A DNA stretch of 64,000 nt from Psychrobacillus psychrodurans. Its GTDB lineage: Bacteria; Bacillota; Bacilli; Bacillales_A; Planococcaceae. Shown here piece after piece: positions 25,455-33,883 of this stretch (position 1 is its first letter; each line of letters begins with the position of its first letter). Below the pieces are notes generated by a model, which saw only the letters and a program-made list of their open reading frames with translations, ran no database searches and was not told the origin of the DNA. The translations under genes and the position numbers were made by a program. The stretch is taken from contig FOUN01000010.1 in the NCBI GenBank assembly GCA_900114885.1, positions 93,815-157,814 on the forward strand, given 5' to 3'.

Positions 25455-25907
25455 GTGAAATTGCTAACTAAAATAGATGCTTTGCCGACTGATAAAAAAA
25501 TTGCAGGAGTTCATTGTGTTCCATTTACGGAAAATGGCAATATTCTTATGTCGTGGGATAGAGATGAACAACTTTTGACGACAATAGGAGGAAGGTTAGA
25601 AGGAAATGAAAGCATTGACCAGGCTTTAGAACGTGAGGCTATGGAAGAAGTGGGAATTATATTAGAAGAAGAGAAAATCCCTTTTGCTTTATGGTATTGG
25701 GATTCTACAGATTCTTATATAATATGGTTTTTAGCGAAAGTTAAAAAGATGGAGCCATATTCCATTGATTTTGAAAAAACGGGCTATGTTTCGTTTAATT
25801 TTGAAACAGCCTTGCAATTAATAGAGAAGATTGAACCAAACAATCCCAAAAGAATTAACCTCATAAAGTTAGCGGAAGAATCTGCTAAGAAACATAATTG
25901 GCTTTAA
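25455..25907 (+). CDS. Nudix hydrolase
   Basis: A roughly 150-residue pyrophosphohydrolase. The Nudix box GRLEGNESIDQALEREAMEE followed by VGI fits Gx5Ex7REUxEExGU in full, so metal binding and catalysis should be intact. The substrate is not predictable. GTG 25455 is a plausible start after GAGAGTGGG; GTG 25449 in the same frame is the alternative. Confidence 0.85.
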   Translation: MKLLTKIDALPTDKKIAGVHCVPFTENGNILMSWDRDEQLLTTIGGRLEGNESIDQALEREAMEEVGIILEEEKIPFALWYWDSTDSYIIWFLAKVKKMEPYSIDFEKTGYVSFNFETALQLIEKIEPNNPKRINLIKLAEESAKKHNWL

Positions 25908-25923
25908 AAAAAGGGGTGAGTAC

Positions 25924-26379
25924 TTGCCTAAAATTGTACATAAACTAATCATAAATGCTCCGAAAGAAACTTGTTTTGACTTGGCAAGGAACGTAGAAGT
26001 CCATACAAAAACAACCTCCCACACAAATGAAAAAGCAGTAGGAGGAGTGATGTATGGTTTACTAGAACAAGGTGATACAGTTACCTGGGAAGCTACACAT
26101 TTCTGTATTCGACAAAGGCTTACTGCTAAAATAGTATGGATGGAAAAACCAAATCAGTTTAAAGATATTATGATAAAGGGTGCTTTTCAATCATTCATTC
26201 ATACACATGATTTTCTAGAGGTACCTGAAGGCACATTAATGGTTGATACATTTGAGTATAAATCTCCTTTAGGTATTTTAGGAGTTTTGGCAGATAAATT
26301 ATTTTTAGAAAGATATATGGAAAAATTTATTATTTCCCGTTCGATGGAATTAAAGAAAATAGCGGAAAAAAATAGTTAA
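25924..26379 (+). CDS. SRPBCC (START-like) family protein
   Basis: A 151-residue helix-grip fold protein similar to polyketide cyclase/coenzyme Q-binding proteins. KIVHKLIINAPKETCFDLAR is the typical first strand-helix, followed by GDTVTWEATHF and a long C-terminal helix. The start is TTG at 25924 behind AAGGGGTGAG. It may bind a hydrophobic ligand, but no ligand can be assigned. It lies 16 bases after the Nudix stop. Confidence 0.75.
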   Translation: MPKIVHKLIINAPKETCFDLARNVEVHTKTTSHTNEKAVGGVMYGLLEQGDTVTWEATHFCIRQRLTAKIVWMEKPNQFKDIMIKGAFQSFIHTHDFLEVPEGTLMVDTFEYKSPLGILGVLADKLFLERYMEKFIISRSMELKKIAEKNS

Positions 26380-26447
26380 ATTACCAAACCTTTTATCCTC
26401 GTGCAACGTCTAATAAATAGTTAAAGAACATACATCAGGAGGAGACA

Positions 26448-27080
26448 ATGAAGAATTTACTAGTTTTTTTAATACCAATGGTTTTAATGATTGGGTGCAA
26501 TAATGAGGAGACAGAACAGGCTCCAGAAACGGATCAGCTCGGCAGTGAAACGGTAACAGAAAAGTCAAGTGTGGATGAAGAAAATAAATTAGAAGAAACT
26601 ACAATTGTTGAAGAAGATAAAAGCAATGATATAGTGGAGGGAAATAAGGATACGAATGAAAAGCCAGTAGTGAAGGAAAAACCTGTAACTAAAGAAAAAA
26701 CAGAAACGGTAAATCTTTCTGGAACAAAAGAGAAATATTTAAAGCAGCTAAATAACATTGAAAATAGTCTAAGTGATTTAAACAATCAATACAACAGTGG
26801 TACACAAACCGAGATGCACGAAGCGAAGTCTGAAATTCTCAGAAAATGGGATAATGCTCTTAATGAGATTTATGGAGTATTGAAAAAACAGCTATCTGCA
26901 AATGAAATGAGTAGTCTAAAAGAGGAACAGCGAAATTGGATTAAGCAAAGAGATCAAAAGGCAAAAGAGGAGTCTTCTGTTTTTGAAGGTGGAACGATGG
27001 AGGCTACTATATATGTTGCTACACAGGCACAGCTGACGAAAGAACGCTGTTATGAATTAGTACAAAAATATATGAAGTAA
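26448..27080 (+). CDS. Lipoprotein with LprI-like (DUF1311) domain
   Basis: A 210-residue secreted lipoprotein. The signal peptide ends LMIGC (lipid-anchored Cys at about 17). A low-complexity linker of Glu, Lys, Thr and Val follows (about residues 20-85). The C-terminal LprI/DUF1311 domain contains SANEMSSLKEEQRNWIKQRD, the usual core W-x-x-x-R/C region, and a late Cys in ERCYEL. LprI was named for lysozyme inhibition in mycobacteria; the role in Bacillales is unclear. Confidence 0.78.
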   Translation: MKNLLVFLIPMVLMIGCNNEETEQAPETDQLGSETVTEKSSVDEENKLEETTIVEEDKSNDIVEGNKDTNEKPVVKEKPVTKEKTETVNLSGTKEKYLKQLNNIENSLSDLNNQYNSGTQTEMHEAKSEILRKWDNALNEIYGVLKKQLSANEMSSLKEEQRNWIKQRDQKAKEESSVFEGGTMEATIYVATQAQLTKERCYELVQKYMK

Positions 27081-27086
27081 AAATAG

Positions 27087-27125
27087 AGTTGAAAATCAGC
27101 GGATGTTGGTTTTCAACTTTTTTTT
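27087..27125 (+). terminator. Intrinsic terminator after the lipoprotein gene
   Basis: AGTTGAAAA pairs perfectly with TTTTCAACT and is followed by seven or more Ts. A second hairpin, AAAAGTGTC/GACACTTTT, lies at 27147-27183. Confidence 0.85.
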
Positions 27126-27208
27126 AAAAAGATAAGAAAGTATAAAAAAAGTGTCCCGTGAATACTGGGTTTTCGACACTTTTAAGAGTGAATAATCCTG
27201 CTGATTTA

Positions 27209-27291
27209 CGTTTCAGGTGGAGTACAAAGGCTAAGTGCGCCACGTCGTGTGGCAACGCCTTCGTGAGGAAGCGATGAACCATCACCACAAA
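27209..27291 (+). repeat. Dispersed repeat family B, copy 2
   Basis: It begins CGTTTCAGGT and continues AAAGGCTAAGTGCGCCAC, GTCGTGTGGCAACGCC. It matches the copy at 11866 in motif order. CCACGTCGTGTGG is partly self-complementary, so the RNA or single strand can fold. Confidence 0.5.
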
Positions 27292-27321
27292 TAGTCTAAC
27301 TTTTATAAAGGGCTCTACCTA

Positions 27322-27443
27322 ATGATAAGAATACTAGCAGTCACTTTGTTAGGGTTACCATTAATATTGACAGCTTGTTCGCGGAGTCAATTGAGAAAGA
27401 AAATGAAAATGAAAATGATTTTCCACCACAATGGCAGGAATAA
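27322..27443 (+). pseudogene. Remnant of a small lipoprotein gene
   Basis: ATG 27322 opens a signal peptide with lipobox LILTAC, but there is no ribosome site and the frame degenerates into Lys/Met repeats, stopping at 27450. A neighbouring frame reads ESIEKENENENDFPPQWQE and stops at 27441-27443, a more natural lipoprotein tail. A deletion or frameshift between the two halves is the simplest reading. Confidence 0.45.
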
Positions 27444-27493
27444 TTGTTGATTTGTAGAAATAAGGAAATAGTCTGAAATAGAGGTGATATACT

Positions 27494-27976
27494 TTGTTGA
27501 TTATTAGAAATATAGAGAAAAATGAACTGGAATTCATGAAGGATATGTTATATGAATCTATTTATATTCCCGAAAACGTTAAGAACAAGGTAGAACTATT
27601 AAACTCTCCCTCTATAAAAAAGTATTATAAAGACTGGGGAAGAAAAGGGGATACAGCATTAATAGCAATTGATAATAATAACCAAGCCGTAGGAGCAGTC
27701 TGGTATAGATTATTTGATGAATCAAATAAGGGATATGGCTTTGTAGACAATAGAACTCCTGAATTAGGAATAGCAGTAACTAAAGAAGCTAGAGGGCTAG
27801 GAATAGGGACATTACTTATGAAACAGATAATCAAACAGGCTTTAGAGGATGGATATAAAACTCTATCCTTAAGTGTAGACCCTGAGAACACGAGTGCAGT
27901 TTATATCTATAGGCAATTAGGTTTCATAGACTATAATGTATCGGGGACATCCATTACGATGATTTACCGAGGATAA
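27494..27976 (+). CDS. GNAT family N-acetyltransferase
   Basis: A 160-residue acetyltransferase of normal length. ELGIAVTKEARGLGIGTLLM holds the coenzyme A pyrophosphate loop (RGLGIG), and LSLSVDPENTSAVYIYRQLG the following strands. The start is TTG (27494 or 27497) after GAGGTGAT. The substrate is unknown, and no operon partner is evident. Confidence 0.85.
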   Translation: MLIIRNIEKNELEFMKDMLYESIYIPENVKNKVELLNSPSIKKYYKDWGRKGDTALIAIDNNNQAVGAVWYRLFDESNKGYGFVDNRTPELGIAVTKEARGLGIGTLLMKQIIKQALEDGYKTLSLSVDPENTSAVYIYRQLGFIDYNVSGTSITMIYRG

Positions 27977-28047
27977 TAAAATAAATAGTGCAGGTTTGGG
28001 GAATAACTAAATTGGAGTAGAAAAATTTTAAAAAAGGTGTGTTGCAT

Positions 28048-28578
28048 ATGAAAACTGCTGTATTCTTGGACCGCGACGGTGTTATAAATGAGGTTTTAAC
28101 AGAAAGAGTTAAATTTGTGAACAGGCCAGAGCAACTTTACTTTCTACAAGGTGTCCCCGAAGCCATTAAGAAATTAAATGCGGTATTCGATCATATATTC
28201 GTCGTTACCAATCAAGGTGGAGTAGGATTGGGATTTATGAAGGAATCTCAATTGCAAAAAATCCATGATCATATGATTGCAGTATTAAAAAAGGAAGGTG
28301 CCACCATTCATGAAGTGGTGTACTGTCCTCATAAGCCAAAGTCTGGTTGTGAATGTCGGAAACCAAATAGTAAACTAATCGTAGATCTTGGTAAAAAATA
28401 TAATATCGATTTGTCTAAATCCTATATGGTAGGTGACACTGACACAGATATTATTGCAGGGAAGAAAGCAGGAACAAAGGGAGTTTTCTTAGGCAAAAGG
28501 GACCCTATTGCGGATGCTGTTTTTCCAGATTTAATAACTGCAGTAGATTGGATTTTACAAGATGCAAAAACAAGTTAA
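28048..28578 (+). CDS. HAD-superfamily heptose-bisphosphate phosphatase-like (GmhB type)
   Basis: A 176-residue HAD phosphatase. The nucleophile motif FLDRDGVINE lies at the N-terminus, VVTNQGGVG is motif II, and MVGDTDTDIIAG carries the metal-binding Asp pair. The zinc-finger-like insert YCPHKPKSGCECRKP is diagnostic of the GmhB/histidinol-phosphate phosphatase group. The start ATG 28048 follows AAAGGTG. Few Bacillales make heptose-rich lipopolysaccharide, so the substrate may be another sugar phosphate or histidinol phosphate. Confidence 0.83.
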   Translation: MKTAVFLDRDGVINEVLTERVKFVNRPEQLYFLQGVPEAIKKLNAVFDHIFVVTNQGGVGLGFMKESQLQKIHDHMIAVLKKEGATIHEVVYCPHKPKSGCECRKPNSKLIVDLGKKYNIDLSKSYMVGDTDTDIIAGKKAGTKGVFLGKRDPIADAVFPDLITAVDWILQDAKTS

Positions 28579-28734
28579 GGGAATTTAGTTCCAATGTTTG
28601 TTGGACAGGCGGAATAGTACAGTTATTAATCCAGATGATAAGATTGGGGACAATGTAGTAATATCTCCTGTATCCTACTTAATTTCATGGATAATGTAAG
28701 GGTTGGCGTAAACCCTGCTAGGATAATAAAGTAT

Positions 28735-29838
28735 TTATTGGGTTTTATTTATTTTATCTTTTATAAAAATTGTTAGGCTGAGAAATAAGGGGAGAATTAC
28801 CCAAAAAGGTAAAATAAATGGTACTCCAACTACTTGGGGAAACTCGATAGATATATCAACAACATTCCTTGGTAGTAGAGATAGAAAAAATGCTATACCA
28901 GCAATATAAAACACCATTTTTTGTCTATTTATTTTGGCTGTATACATTGAAAAACCATAACTAGTTACAAATAAATATAAACAAATTTTCAAGAAGATAC
29001 TTAATATCCAAACCGTTATCACAATTGCATCTAAATTTTCGATCATCCCGAAGATTGAAATGTACCTTTCTAAAATTAGAAATGGATATAGATGAGTAGA
29101 AGCGATTTTAACTCCGAATGTAGCGATAATGGATGTAACAGATAATAAATATAGTAAACCGCTTGTTAGAATACTCCACGTCAAATATTTTATTTTATTT
29201 GGATGAAATTCACTAAGATTAAAAATCCATAATATTAATACACAATCAGTTAGAAAAGCAGCAGGTCCTAAGGAACCGGTTATAATAGCTAAAATGCCAC
29301 TGTCATACCAAAAGGGTAGTAGATGTTTTACATCCATATTTACTATGCCGAGAATTATAGGAGATATAATTCCCAACAAAAGAATGGGTCCAAAAATCTC
29401 TGCTAGACGGCCTATAACACCTAATCCATGAAAAGTTGGATATATGGCAGTGACTAAGATACAAAATATTATTACACTAATCGGAGTCTTTGGTAAAACT
29501 GTGCCTGATACGAATTCCCCGTATTGTCTAAGCATTACTGCTAGTACAACAGTAAAAGAAACTAATAAAAAAATGGATAATAATCTACCGATCCATTTTC
29601 CAGCAATAGTTTCAATAATTACATGAAAATCCATACTTGGATATCTAGCGCACACTTTAATAGAACTCCACAAAGTAACTAAGGAAATTAATATTGCTAT
29701 TAAAGCGGACAACCAAGCATCTTGTTGGGCTATCATTATTGAACCTGAGGGTGTAAGCAGCATATTCATAATTACCTGCATACTTAAAAATAACCAAAAT
29801 AATTGTTTGTATGTCAATACATTATCATTCAAAGTCAT
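28735..29838 (-). CDS. Spore germination permease subunit B (GerAB/GerKB family)
   Basis: A 367-residue protein of the amino acid-permease-like endospore germination family, with ten predicted membrane helices. LTYKQLFWLFLSMQVIMNML is the typical opening, and EFVSGTVLPKTPISVI the second landmark. It acts in the inner spore membrane as the probable ligand-binding subunit of a germinant receptor. It is the last gene of the A-C-B operon, 10 bases after gerC. Confidence 0.92.
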   Translation of the reverse strand: MTLNDNVLTYKQLFWLFLSMQVIMNMLLTPSGSIMIAQQDAWLSALIAILISLVTLWSSIKVCARYPSMDFHVIIETIAGKWIGRLLSIFLLVSFTVVLAVMLRQYGEFVSGTVLPKTPISVIIFCILVTAIYPTFHGLGVIGRLAEIFGPILLLGIISPIILGIVNMDVKHLLPFWYDSGILAIITGSLGPAAFLTDCVLILWIFNLSEFHPNKIKYLTWSILTSGLLYLLSVTSIIATFGVKIASTHLYPFLILERYISIFGMIENLDAIVITVWILSIFLKICLYLFVTSYGFSMYTAKINRQKMVFYIAGIAFFLSLLPRNVVDISIEFPQVVGVPFILPFWVILPLFLSLTIFIKDKINKTQ

Positions 29839-29848
29839 AACACCTGCT

Positions 29849-31012
29849 CTACTTATTCTCGATATTCAGGTTTGTAACTCCTGGATTTTTAATTTTTACT
29901 TCCACTTGGATGGATACCTTTATATTTTCAAATTGTTCCTCCCAGTTTTCTTTTACATCATCCGTTTCTTTAGGATAGCTTCGATGAAATGCTTCATAAA
30001 ATTGAAGGACATCAGCTTTTAAATCTTTTTGTATATGATTTAAGAATTCTTCTATATCGGCTTTTATTTTCTTAGAAAACTCTTTCTTCATTTGATTCAT
30101 CACAGTAGGGTTATATATGTCAAGGGAAGTGGAGTTTTGTAGAATCAATAAATCTGTATTAATTTTAATTTTTATACTCCATGTTTTATCTTCTAATAAA
30201 GGGGATAATTTAATAGATTTTTTAATCGTTTCTGCAGACACTTTGCCATTTTTCCCATCCGGATTAATGTTAATGGGAATATTTGTCTTCGGAAATAATA
30301 GCCATTGACTGCCAATATCTTTTTCCCCTGAGATACTTGAAATCATTTTTCCTTGGTAGATAATAGCGGACCCTTTGACCGCAAAAGAGTCAATTGTATC
30401 TTCTGAAGTTTTAACGCTGTTAGTATTACTAATAGGAATGAGGCCAGCTTGAGAATTATTTACAAGCATTTCCTCTATATCTTTTAATGTCATCGATTTT
30501 AAATAACGAGACTTCGGAAGTTTACTAAACAATTCAGCAGTATTAATGCTTACAAATTTATCTACTTCCACTTTAGCTTTTTCTTGGCTAATATAAATTT
30601 GAGATTGTTCTCTTGGTTCTGCTGTTCTAACAAGAAAATCTAGCTGTTTACCAAGTTCATTTTTTGCAAGCTCACTTCCAAAGATAAAAATATTTGAGTG
30701 ACCCCAAAAGATTTCTCTAGGTACTTCTGATTCAAGCTTCATAACAGCATCTGAAAACGTATCTCCAGTCATTGAAATTGAATAGGAGTTTTTACTAGAG
30801 CCACTTACTTCTCCACTCGCAGCCCCTGATGGATTGGGTACATATAATAAAAAAGTTACTTCTATTTGTTCCTCCTCTATTTGATCAATACCTGTTGCAA
30901 TTACTATTGCTAGATCGTTGACTTCCATTACATCCCAACAACCGGAGAGAATAATTGAAGTTAATATAAGAGTAATATATATTTTAAAAGAATTAAGATG
31001 TTTTCTGTGCAT
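29849..31012 (-). CDS. Spore germination lipoprotein subunit C (Ger(x)C family)
   Basis: A 387-residue lipoprotein. The signal peptide ends LSGC, followed by WDVMEVNDLAIVIATGID, the Ger(x)C hallmark. PREIFWGHSNIFIFGSELAK and a C-terminal domain with a long amphipathic helix (NHIQKDLKADVLQFYEAFHR) complete the family pattern. The ATG abuts the gerA stop codon (TAAATG), so translation is coupled. It anchors the germinant receptor complex on the outer face of the inner spore membrane. Confidence 0.93.
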   Translation of the reverse strand: MHRKHLNSFKIYITLILTSIILSGCWDVMEVNDLAIVIATGIDQIEEEQIEVTFLLYVPNPSGAASGEVSGSSKNSYSISMTGDTFSDAVMKLESEVPREIFWGHSNIFIFGSELAKNELGKQLDFLVRTAEPREQSQIYISQEKAKVEVDKFVSINTAELFSKLPKSRYLKSMTLKDIEEMLVNNSQAGLIPISNTNSVKTSEDTIDSFAVKGSAIIYQGKMISSISGEKDIGSQWLLFPKTNIPININPDGKNGKVSAETIKKSIKLSPLLEDKTWSIKIKINTDLLILQNSTSLDIYNPTVMNQMKKEFSKKIKADIEEFLNHIQKDLKADVLQFYEAFHRSYPKETDDVKENWEEQFENIKVSIQVEVKIKNPGVTNLNIENK

Positions 31013-32509
31013 TTATTTCCCTTCATTTCGTCGATTAGGATTAATGGATGAATAGATGCTCGGTCTTTTTTTCATAAATTTAAGAGGTACTCTTATTAAT
31101 ACATCCTTTAACAAAGAAGAATCATTTGGAGCCAAGGGTGCTAAATAAGAAACACCGAATGATCTTAGTGAACAAAGATGGCTAGCAATTATTAAAACTC
31201 CTAGCATTAGCCCCACTAGCCCCAACATTCCAGAAAGAAACATTACAGGAAACGGAATCCATCTAAGTACTATGCTTAGTGTATACTGAGGCAACAAGAA
31301 TGAAGAAATACCAGTGATAGCTACAATCATAACCATCGGCGCTGAAACTAGTCCTGCTTGAATCGCTGCTTGTCCAATGACCAAAGTACCTACTATACTT
31401 ACCGTGGAACCCATTTGTTTTGGTAAACGGATTCCAGCCTCTCGAAGTACTTCAAATATCACTTGCATGATTAAAGCTTCTAAAAATGCAGGAAAAGGGA
31501 TTTCCTCTCTACTCTGTGCTATGCGGAGTAAAAGTGTAGTAGGAATCATTTCTTGATGAAAAGTCAAAATAGCTATATAAGCTGATGGTGCCAGTAGTGC
31601 AACCATTAGAAAAAAGTATCTAAGCCACCTACTAAGTGTCCCGTTAATGAACCTTTCTGTGTAATCTTCAGGTGTTTGCAAAAGGGTAAAGAGAGTGACT
31701 GGGACCATTAAAACAAATGGAATACCATCGATAAAAATAGCTACCCTTCCCTCCAAAAGGGCAGCGGCTACCACTTCCGGCCGTTCGCTGTATTGAACTT
31801 GTGGAAACGGAGAAGACCAATTATCTTCTAATGCTTCTTCAATAGAAGCATTAGAAAGAACGGCATCAACATTAAGCTTCGTTAACTTTTCTTTTACATC
31901 CTCTACAATCTGTAAACTGGCGATACCTTCGATATAAGATATATAAATAGAAGTATGAGAATATGTTCCGATTACCATAGAACTCATTTTTAAAGAAGGA
32001 GTTTTTATTTTTCTTCTAACAAGAGACAAGTTTGTACTGATAGACTCAATAAATCCTTCTCTTGATCCAATAACAACAGATTCTGCTTGGGGCTCTTCTA
32101 TTGATCTTTTTTCATAACTCGTAATACGATAGGAAACTGCCTTATTTTCTATATCATTAAAGAGAATGGTATTTCCATCTGCAATCTCGTCTATAATTTC
32201 AAGTGTATTAGACAGAATCTTTGTATTTGTTATATTTGTTACATGAGATATAATCAACGGTAATTCTGGTGACACTATGCTTGTATGTTGTATCGGTCTA
32301 ACAATATGTTCATGTATCTTTTCTTCGTCACATAGTCCACTTACAAAAATAAGAAGATAAGCAGATTGTTTAGAGAAAAAAGGATGCAAAACTATATCAT
32401 CACAATTTTTATAGATTTCTTTCAATATTTTTGTTTTCTCTTCAAGTGATGATGGTAGAAATTCATAGGATTTAATAAATTCTTTTAGATGAAGATCTGC
32501 TGTTTTCAT
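31013..32509 (-). CDS. Spore germination protein subunit A (GerA family)
   Basis: A 498-residue receptor subunit. The cytosolic N-terminal domain (about 1-250) includes SYRITSYEKRSIEEPQAESV and VIGSREGFIESISTNLSLVR, the GerA signature. Five membrane helices follow from about 290, with FPAFLEALIMQVIFEVLREA among them. The start ATG 32509 follows AGGAGT; a TTG three bases earlier is less likely. It is the first gene of an A-C-B tricistron expected to be expressed in the forespore under sigma-G. Confidence 0.93.
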   Translation of the reverse strand: MKTADLHLKEFIKSYEFLPSSLEEKTKILKEIYKNCDDIVLHPFFSKQSAYLLIFVSGLCDEEKIHEHIVRPIQHTSIVSPELPLIISHVTNITNTKILSNTLEIIDEIADGNTILFNDIENKAVSYRITSYEKRSIEEPQAESVVIGSREGFIESISTNLSLVRRKIKTPSLKMSSMVIGTYSHTSIYISYIEGIASLQIVEDVKEKLTKLNVDAVLSNASIEEALEDNWSSPFPQVQYSERPEVVAAALLEGRVAIFIDGIPFVLMVPVTLFTLLQTPEDYTERFINGTLSRWLRYFFLMVALLAPSAYIAILTFHQEMIPTTLLLRIAQSREEIPFPAFLEALIMQVIFEVLREAGIRLPKQMGSTVSIVGTLVIGQAAIQAGLVSAPMVMIVAITGISSFLLPQYTLSIVLRWIPFPVMFLSGMLGLVGLMLGVLIIASHLCSLRSFGVSYLAPLAPNDSSLLKDVLIRVPLKFMKKRPSIYSSINPNRRNEGK

Positions 32510-32536
32510 CAAAACTCCTCTTCCTTAATGTTTATT

Positions 32537-32568
32537 TAATTATTTCCAAGTTAGCTTGTTATCATTCA
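32537..32568 (-). promoter_or_regulatory. Possible sigma-G promoter of the ger operon
   Basis: Read on the minus strand, TGAATG (32568-32563) and AATAATTA (32544-32537) are 18 bases apart. This resembles the sigma-G pattern (TGAATA, about 17-18 bases, CATACTA) with mismatches. Placement 28 bases before the gerA start is suitable. Confidence 0.3.
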
Positions 32569-32883
32569 AGTTTGGAAATATTAGAAAGAATAAAACAAAC
32601 ATTTTGGGGGGATTTTCAAATTTGCATGTTCCACCTAAAAGAAAACATTATTCTATAAAAATTATATTGTGTGTCATTAAGCATATAATTTATAAGAAGT
32701 AGGTTTTTGCTAAAGACGTGCGAATGTGAGATGATTTGAATATACAATGAATCGCGAATAAAACCATTAGTATGTGAAATACTATATGGGCGTAACAGGT
32801 TGATAAATTTTGTGTAAATGAAAGCAGTAGTGGGTAAATGAATGATAGAAAGAATATCGTAACAATATGAGGAGGAATTTTGA
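32569..32883. other. Intergenic region between the ger operon and the DUF1292 genes
   Basis: About 315 AT-rich bases. I see a ribosome site (GAGGAGG) before 32884 but no convincing terminator, repeat or RNA motif. Confidence 0.4.
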
Positions 32884-33174
32884 ATGGAAGAAAAAATGGG
32901 TAGCATCGAAGTGGGAGAAATCCTAACAGTATTAGATGAAGATGATCGTGAACAAGAAATCGAAGTAATCGGGCTTCTAACAATTGAAGATAAAGAATAT
33001 GCAGCGGTTGCTTTTGCGGAGGATACTCAAGAAGAAACAGACGAAGACATGGACGTGTTCTTTTTCCAAGTTGTTGAAGGAGAAGACTTAGCGGAAATAG
33101 AAACGGATGAGGAATTTGAAAAAGTATCTGCAGCATTTCTTGATGCTGAAGAAGCGGTAGAAGACGAAGAATAG
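32884..33174 (+). CDS. DUF1292 family protein, copy 1 (YrzB-like)
   Basis: A 96-residue, very acidic protein. ILTVLDEDDREQEIEVIGLL and the strand KEYAAVAFAED followed by VFFFQVVEGEDLAEIETDEE match DUF1292. GAGGAGG lies 9-10 bases before the ATG. The function is unknown; the family is widespread in Firmicutes next to conserved housekeeping genes, unlike here. It is the first of two tandem paralogues. Confidence 0.82.
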   Translation: MEEKMGSIEVGEILTVLDEDDREQEIEVIGLLTIEDKEYAAVAFAEDTQEETDEDMDVFFFQVVEGEDLAEIETDEEFEKVSAAFLDAEEAVEDEE

Positions 33175-33249
33175 GGAATTAGAAAGAGAGGAGTATTTCC
33201 TCTTTTTTTCAATTCTCAAGTAAGATAGTTTTGGTAGGAGGTATAAGGG

Positions 33250-33549
33250 ATGTTACAAAATGAAGGTAAACTAGATATTGGCAATACATTTAAGGTGTTA
33301 GACGAAAATGATCAAGAACAGGAAATGAAGGTTTTAGGTTATTTGAATATAGAAGACACTGAGTACGTAGCAGTTAGTTTTATAGAGGACATACAAGAAG
33401 ATTCAGAAGAAGAAATAGGTATTTTCTTTTTCCGAGTAAACGACGAAAATAACTTTGTCATGATGGAAAGCGAAGAAGAGTTCGAGCGTGTCTCAGCAGC
33501 ATATATTAAGCTTGAGAAAAATAACTTTACTAAACAGAAAAAAAGATAA
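33250..33549 (+). CDS. DUF1292 family protein, copy 2
   Basis: A 99-residue paralogue of the preceding gene. FKVLDENDQEQEMKVLGYLN and EYVAVSFIEDIQEDSEEEIG align with copy 1 across the whole domain. It ends in a basic tail (NNFTKQKKR), where copy 1 ends acidic. A small hairpin with a T-run at 33187-33208 separates the copies and may weaken readthrough. The tandem pair suggests local duplication followed by divergence. Confidence 0.8.
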   Translation: MLQNEGKLDIGNTFKVLDENDQEQEMKVLGYLNIEDTEYVAVSFIEDIQEDSEEEIGIFFFRVNDENNFVMMESEEEFERVSAAYIKLEKNNFTKQKKR

Positions 33550-33565
33550 TAGCTAATAAAATGAG

Positions 33566-33601
33566 AACATGGTACCTGATACAATAGGTATCATGTTATT
33601 T
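33566..33601 (+). terminator. Terminator-like hairpin after the DUF1292 pair
   Basis: AACATGGTACC pairs with GGTATCATGTT (one mismatch) around an AT-rich loop, followed by ATTTTA. Confidence 0.6.
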
Positions 33602-33699
33602 TACAACTATATCTCGCTGATTTGAAAAAATAAAACAACGTGTTTAATAAAAGGCTGAATATAAATTATTACTTAGTTACTACATTCTTTGTGATTGTA

Positions 33700-33830
33700 A
33701 TGGAAGACGACGACTTCAGTGAGCTTTCGCTAAGCTCAATTAACACTTCCAAATACCAATTATGCTTCCGCTTTTCTCCACTACTTCTTCAGGCGGAGAG
33801 ACAACCGACCCTCGGACCAATTTGAACACA
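33700..33830. other. GC-richer non-coding stretch, possibly a decayed dispersed repeat
   Basis: It contains GAGCTTTCGCTAAGCTC (a small hairpin), TTCCGCTTTTCTCCACTACT and CAGGCGGAGAGACAACCGAC. It stands out from the AT-rich surroundings and resembles degraded family-A-type sequence, but I cannot align it convincingly. Confidence 0.3.
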
Positions 33831-33883
33831 ACTGTAATAAGCTATAATGAATCATAATAGTAATAGATAAGGGGTTTGAAAAG

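Noticed and set aside
25122..27080. Defence or toxin-antitoxin island
   Set aside because: The genes are ordinary single-domain proteins without toxin, antitoxin, nuclease or helicase motifs, and no mobile element flanks them.
28579..28734. Possible small gene or RNA between the GmhB-like gene and gerB
   Set aside because: No frame with a ribosome site and no stable hairpin with a T-run; I see nothing in this stretch.
32690..33136. 148-codon minus-strand frame opposite the first DUF1292 gene
   Set aside because: It is the shadow of an acidic coding strand (Leu/His-rich), with no ribosome site or homology.
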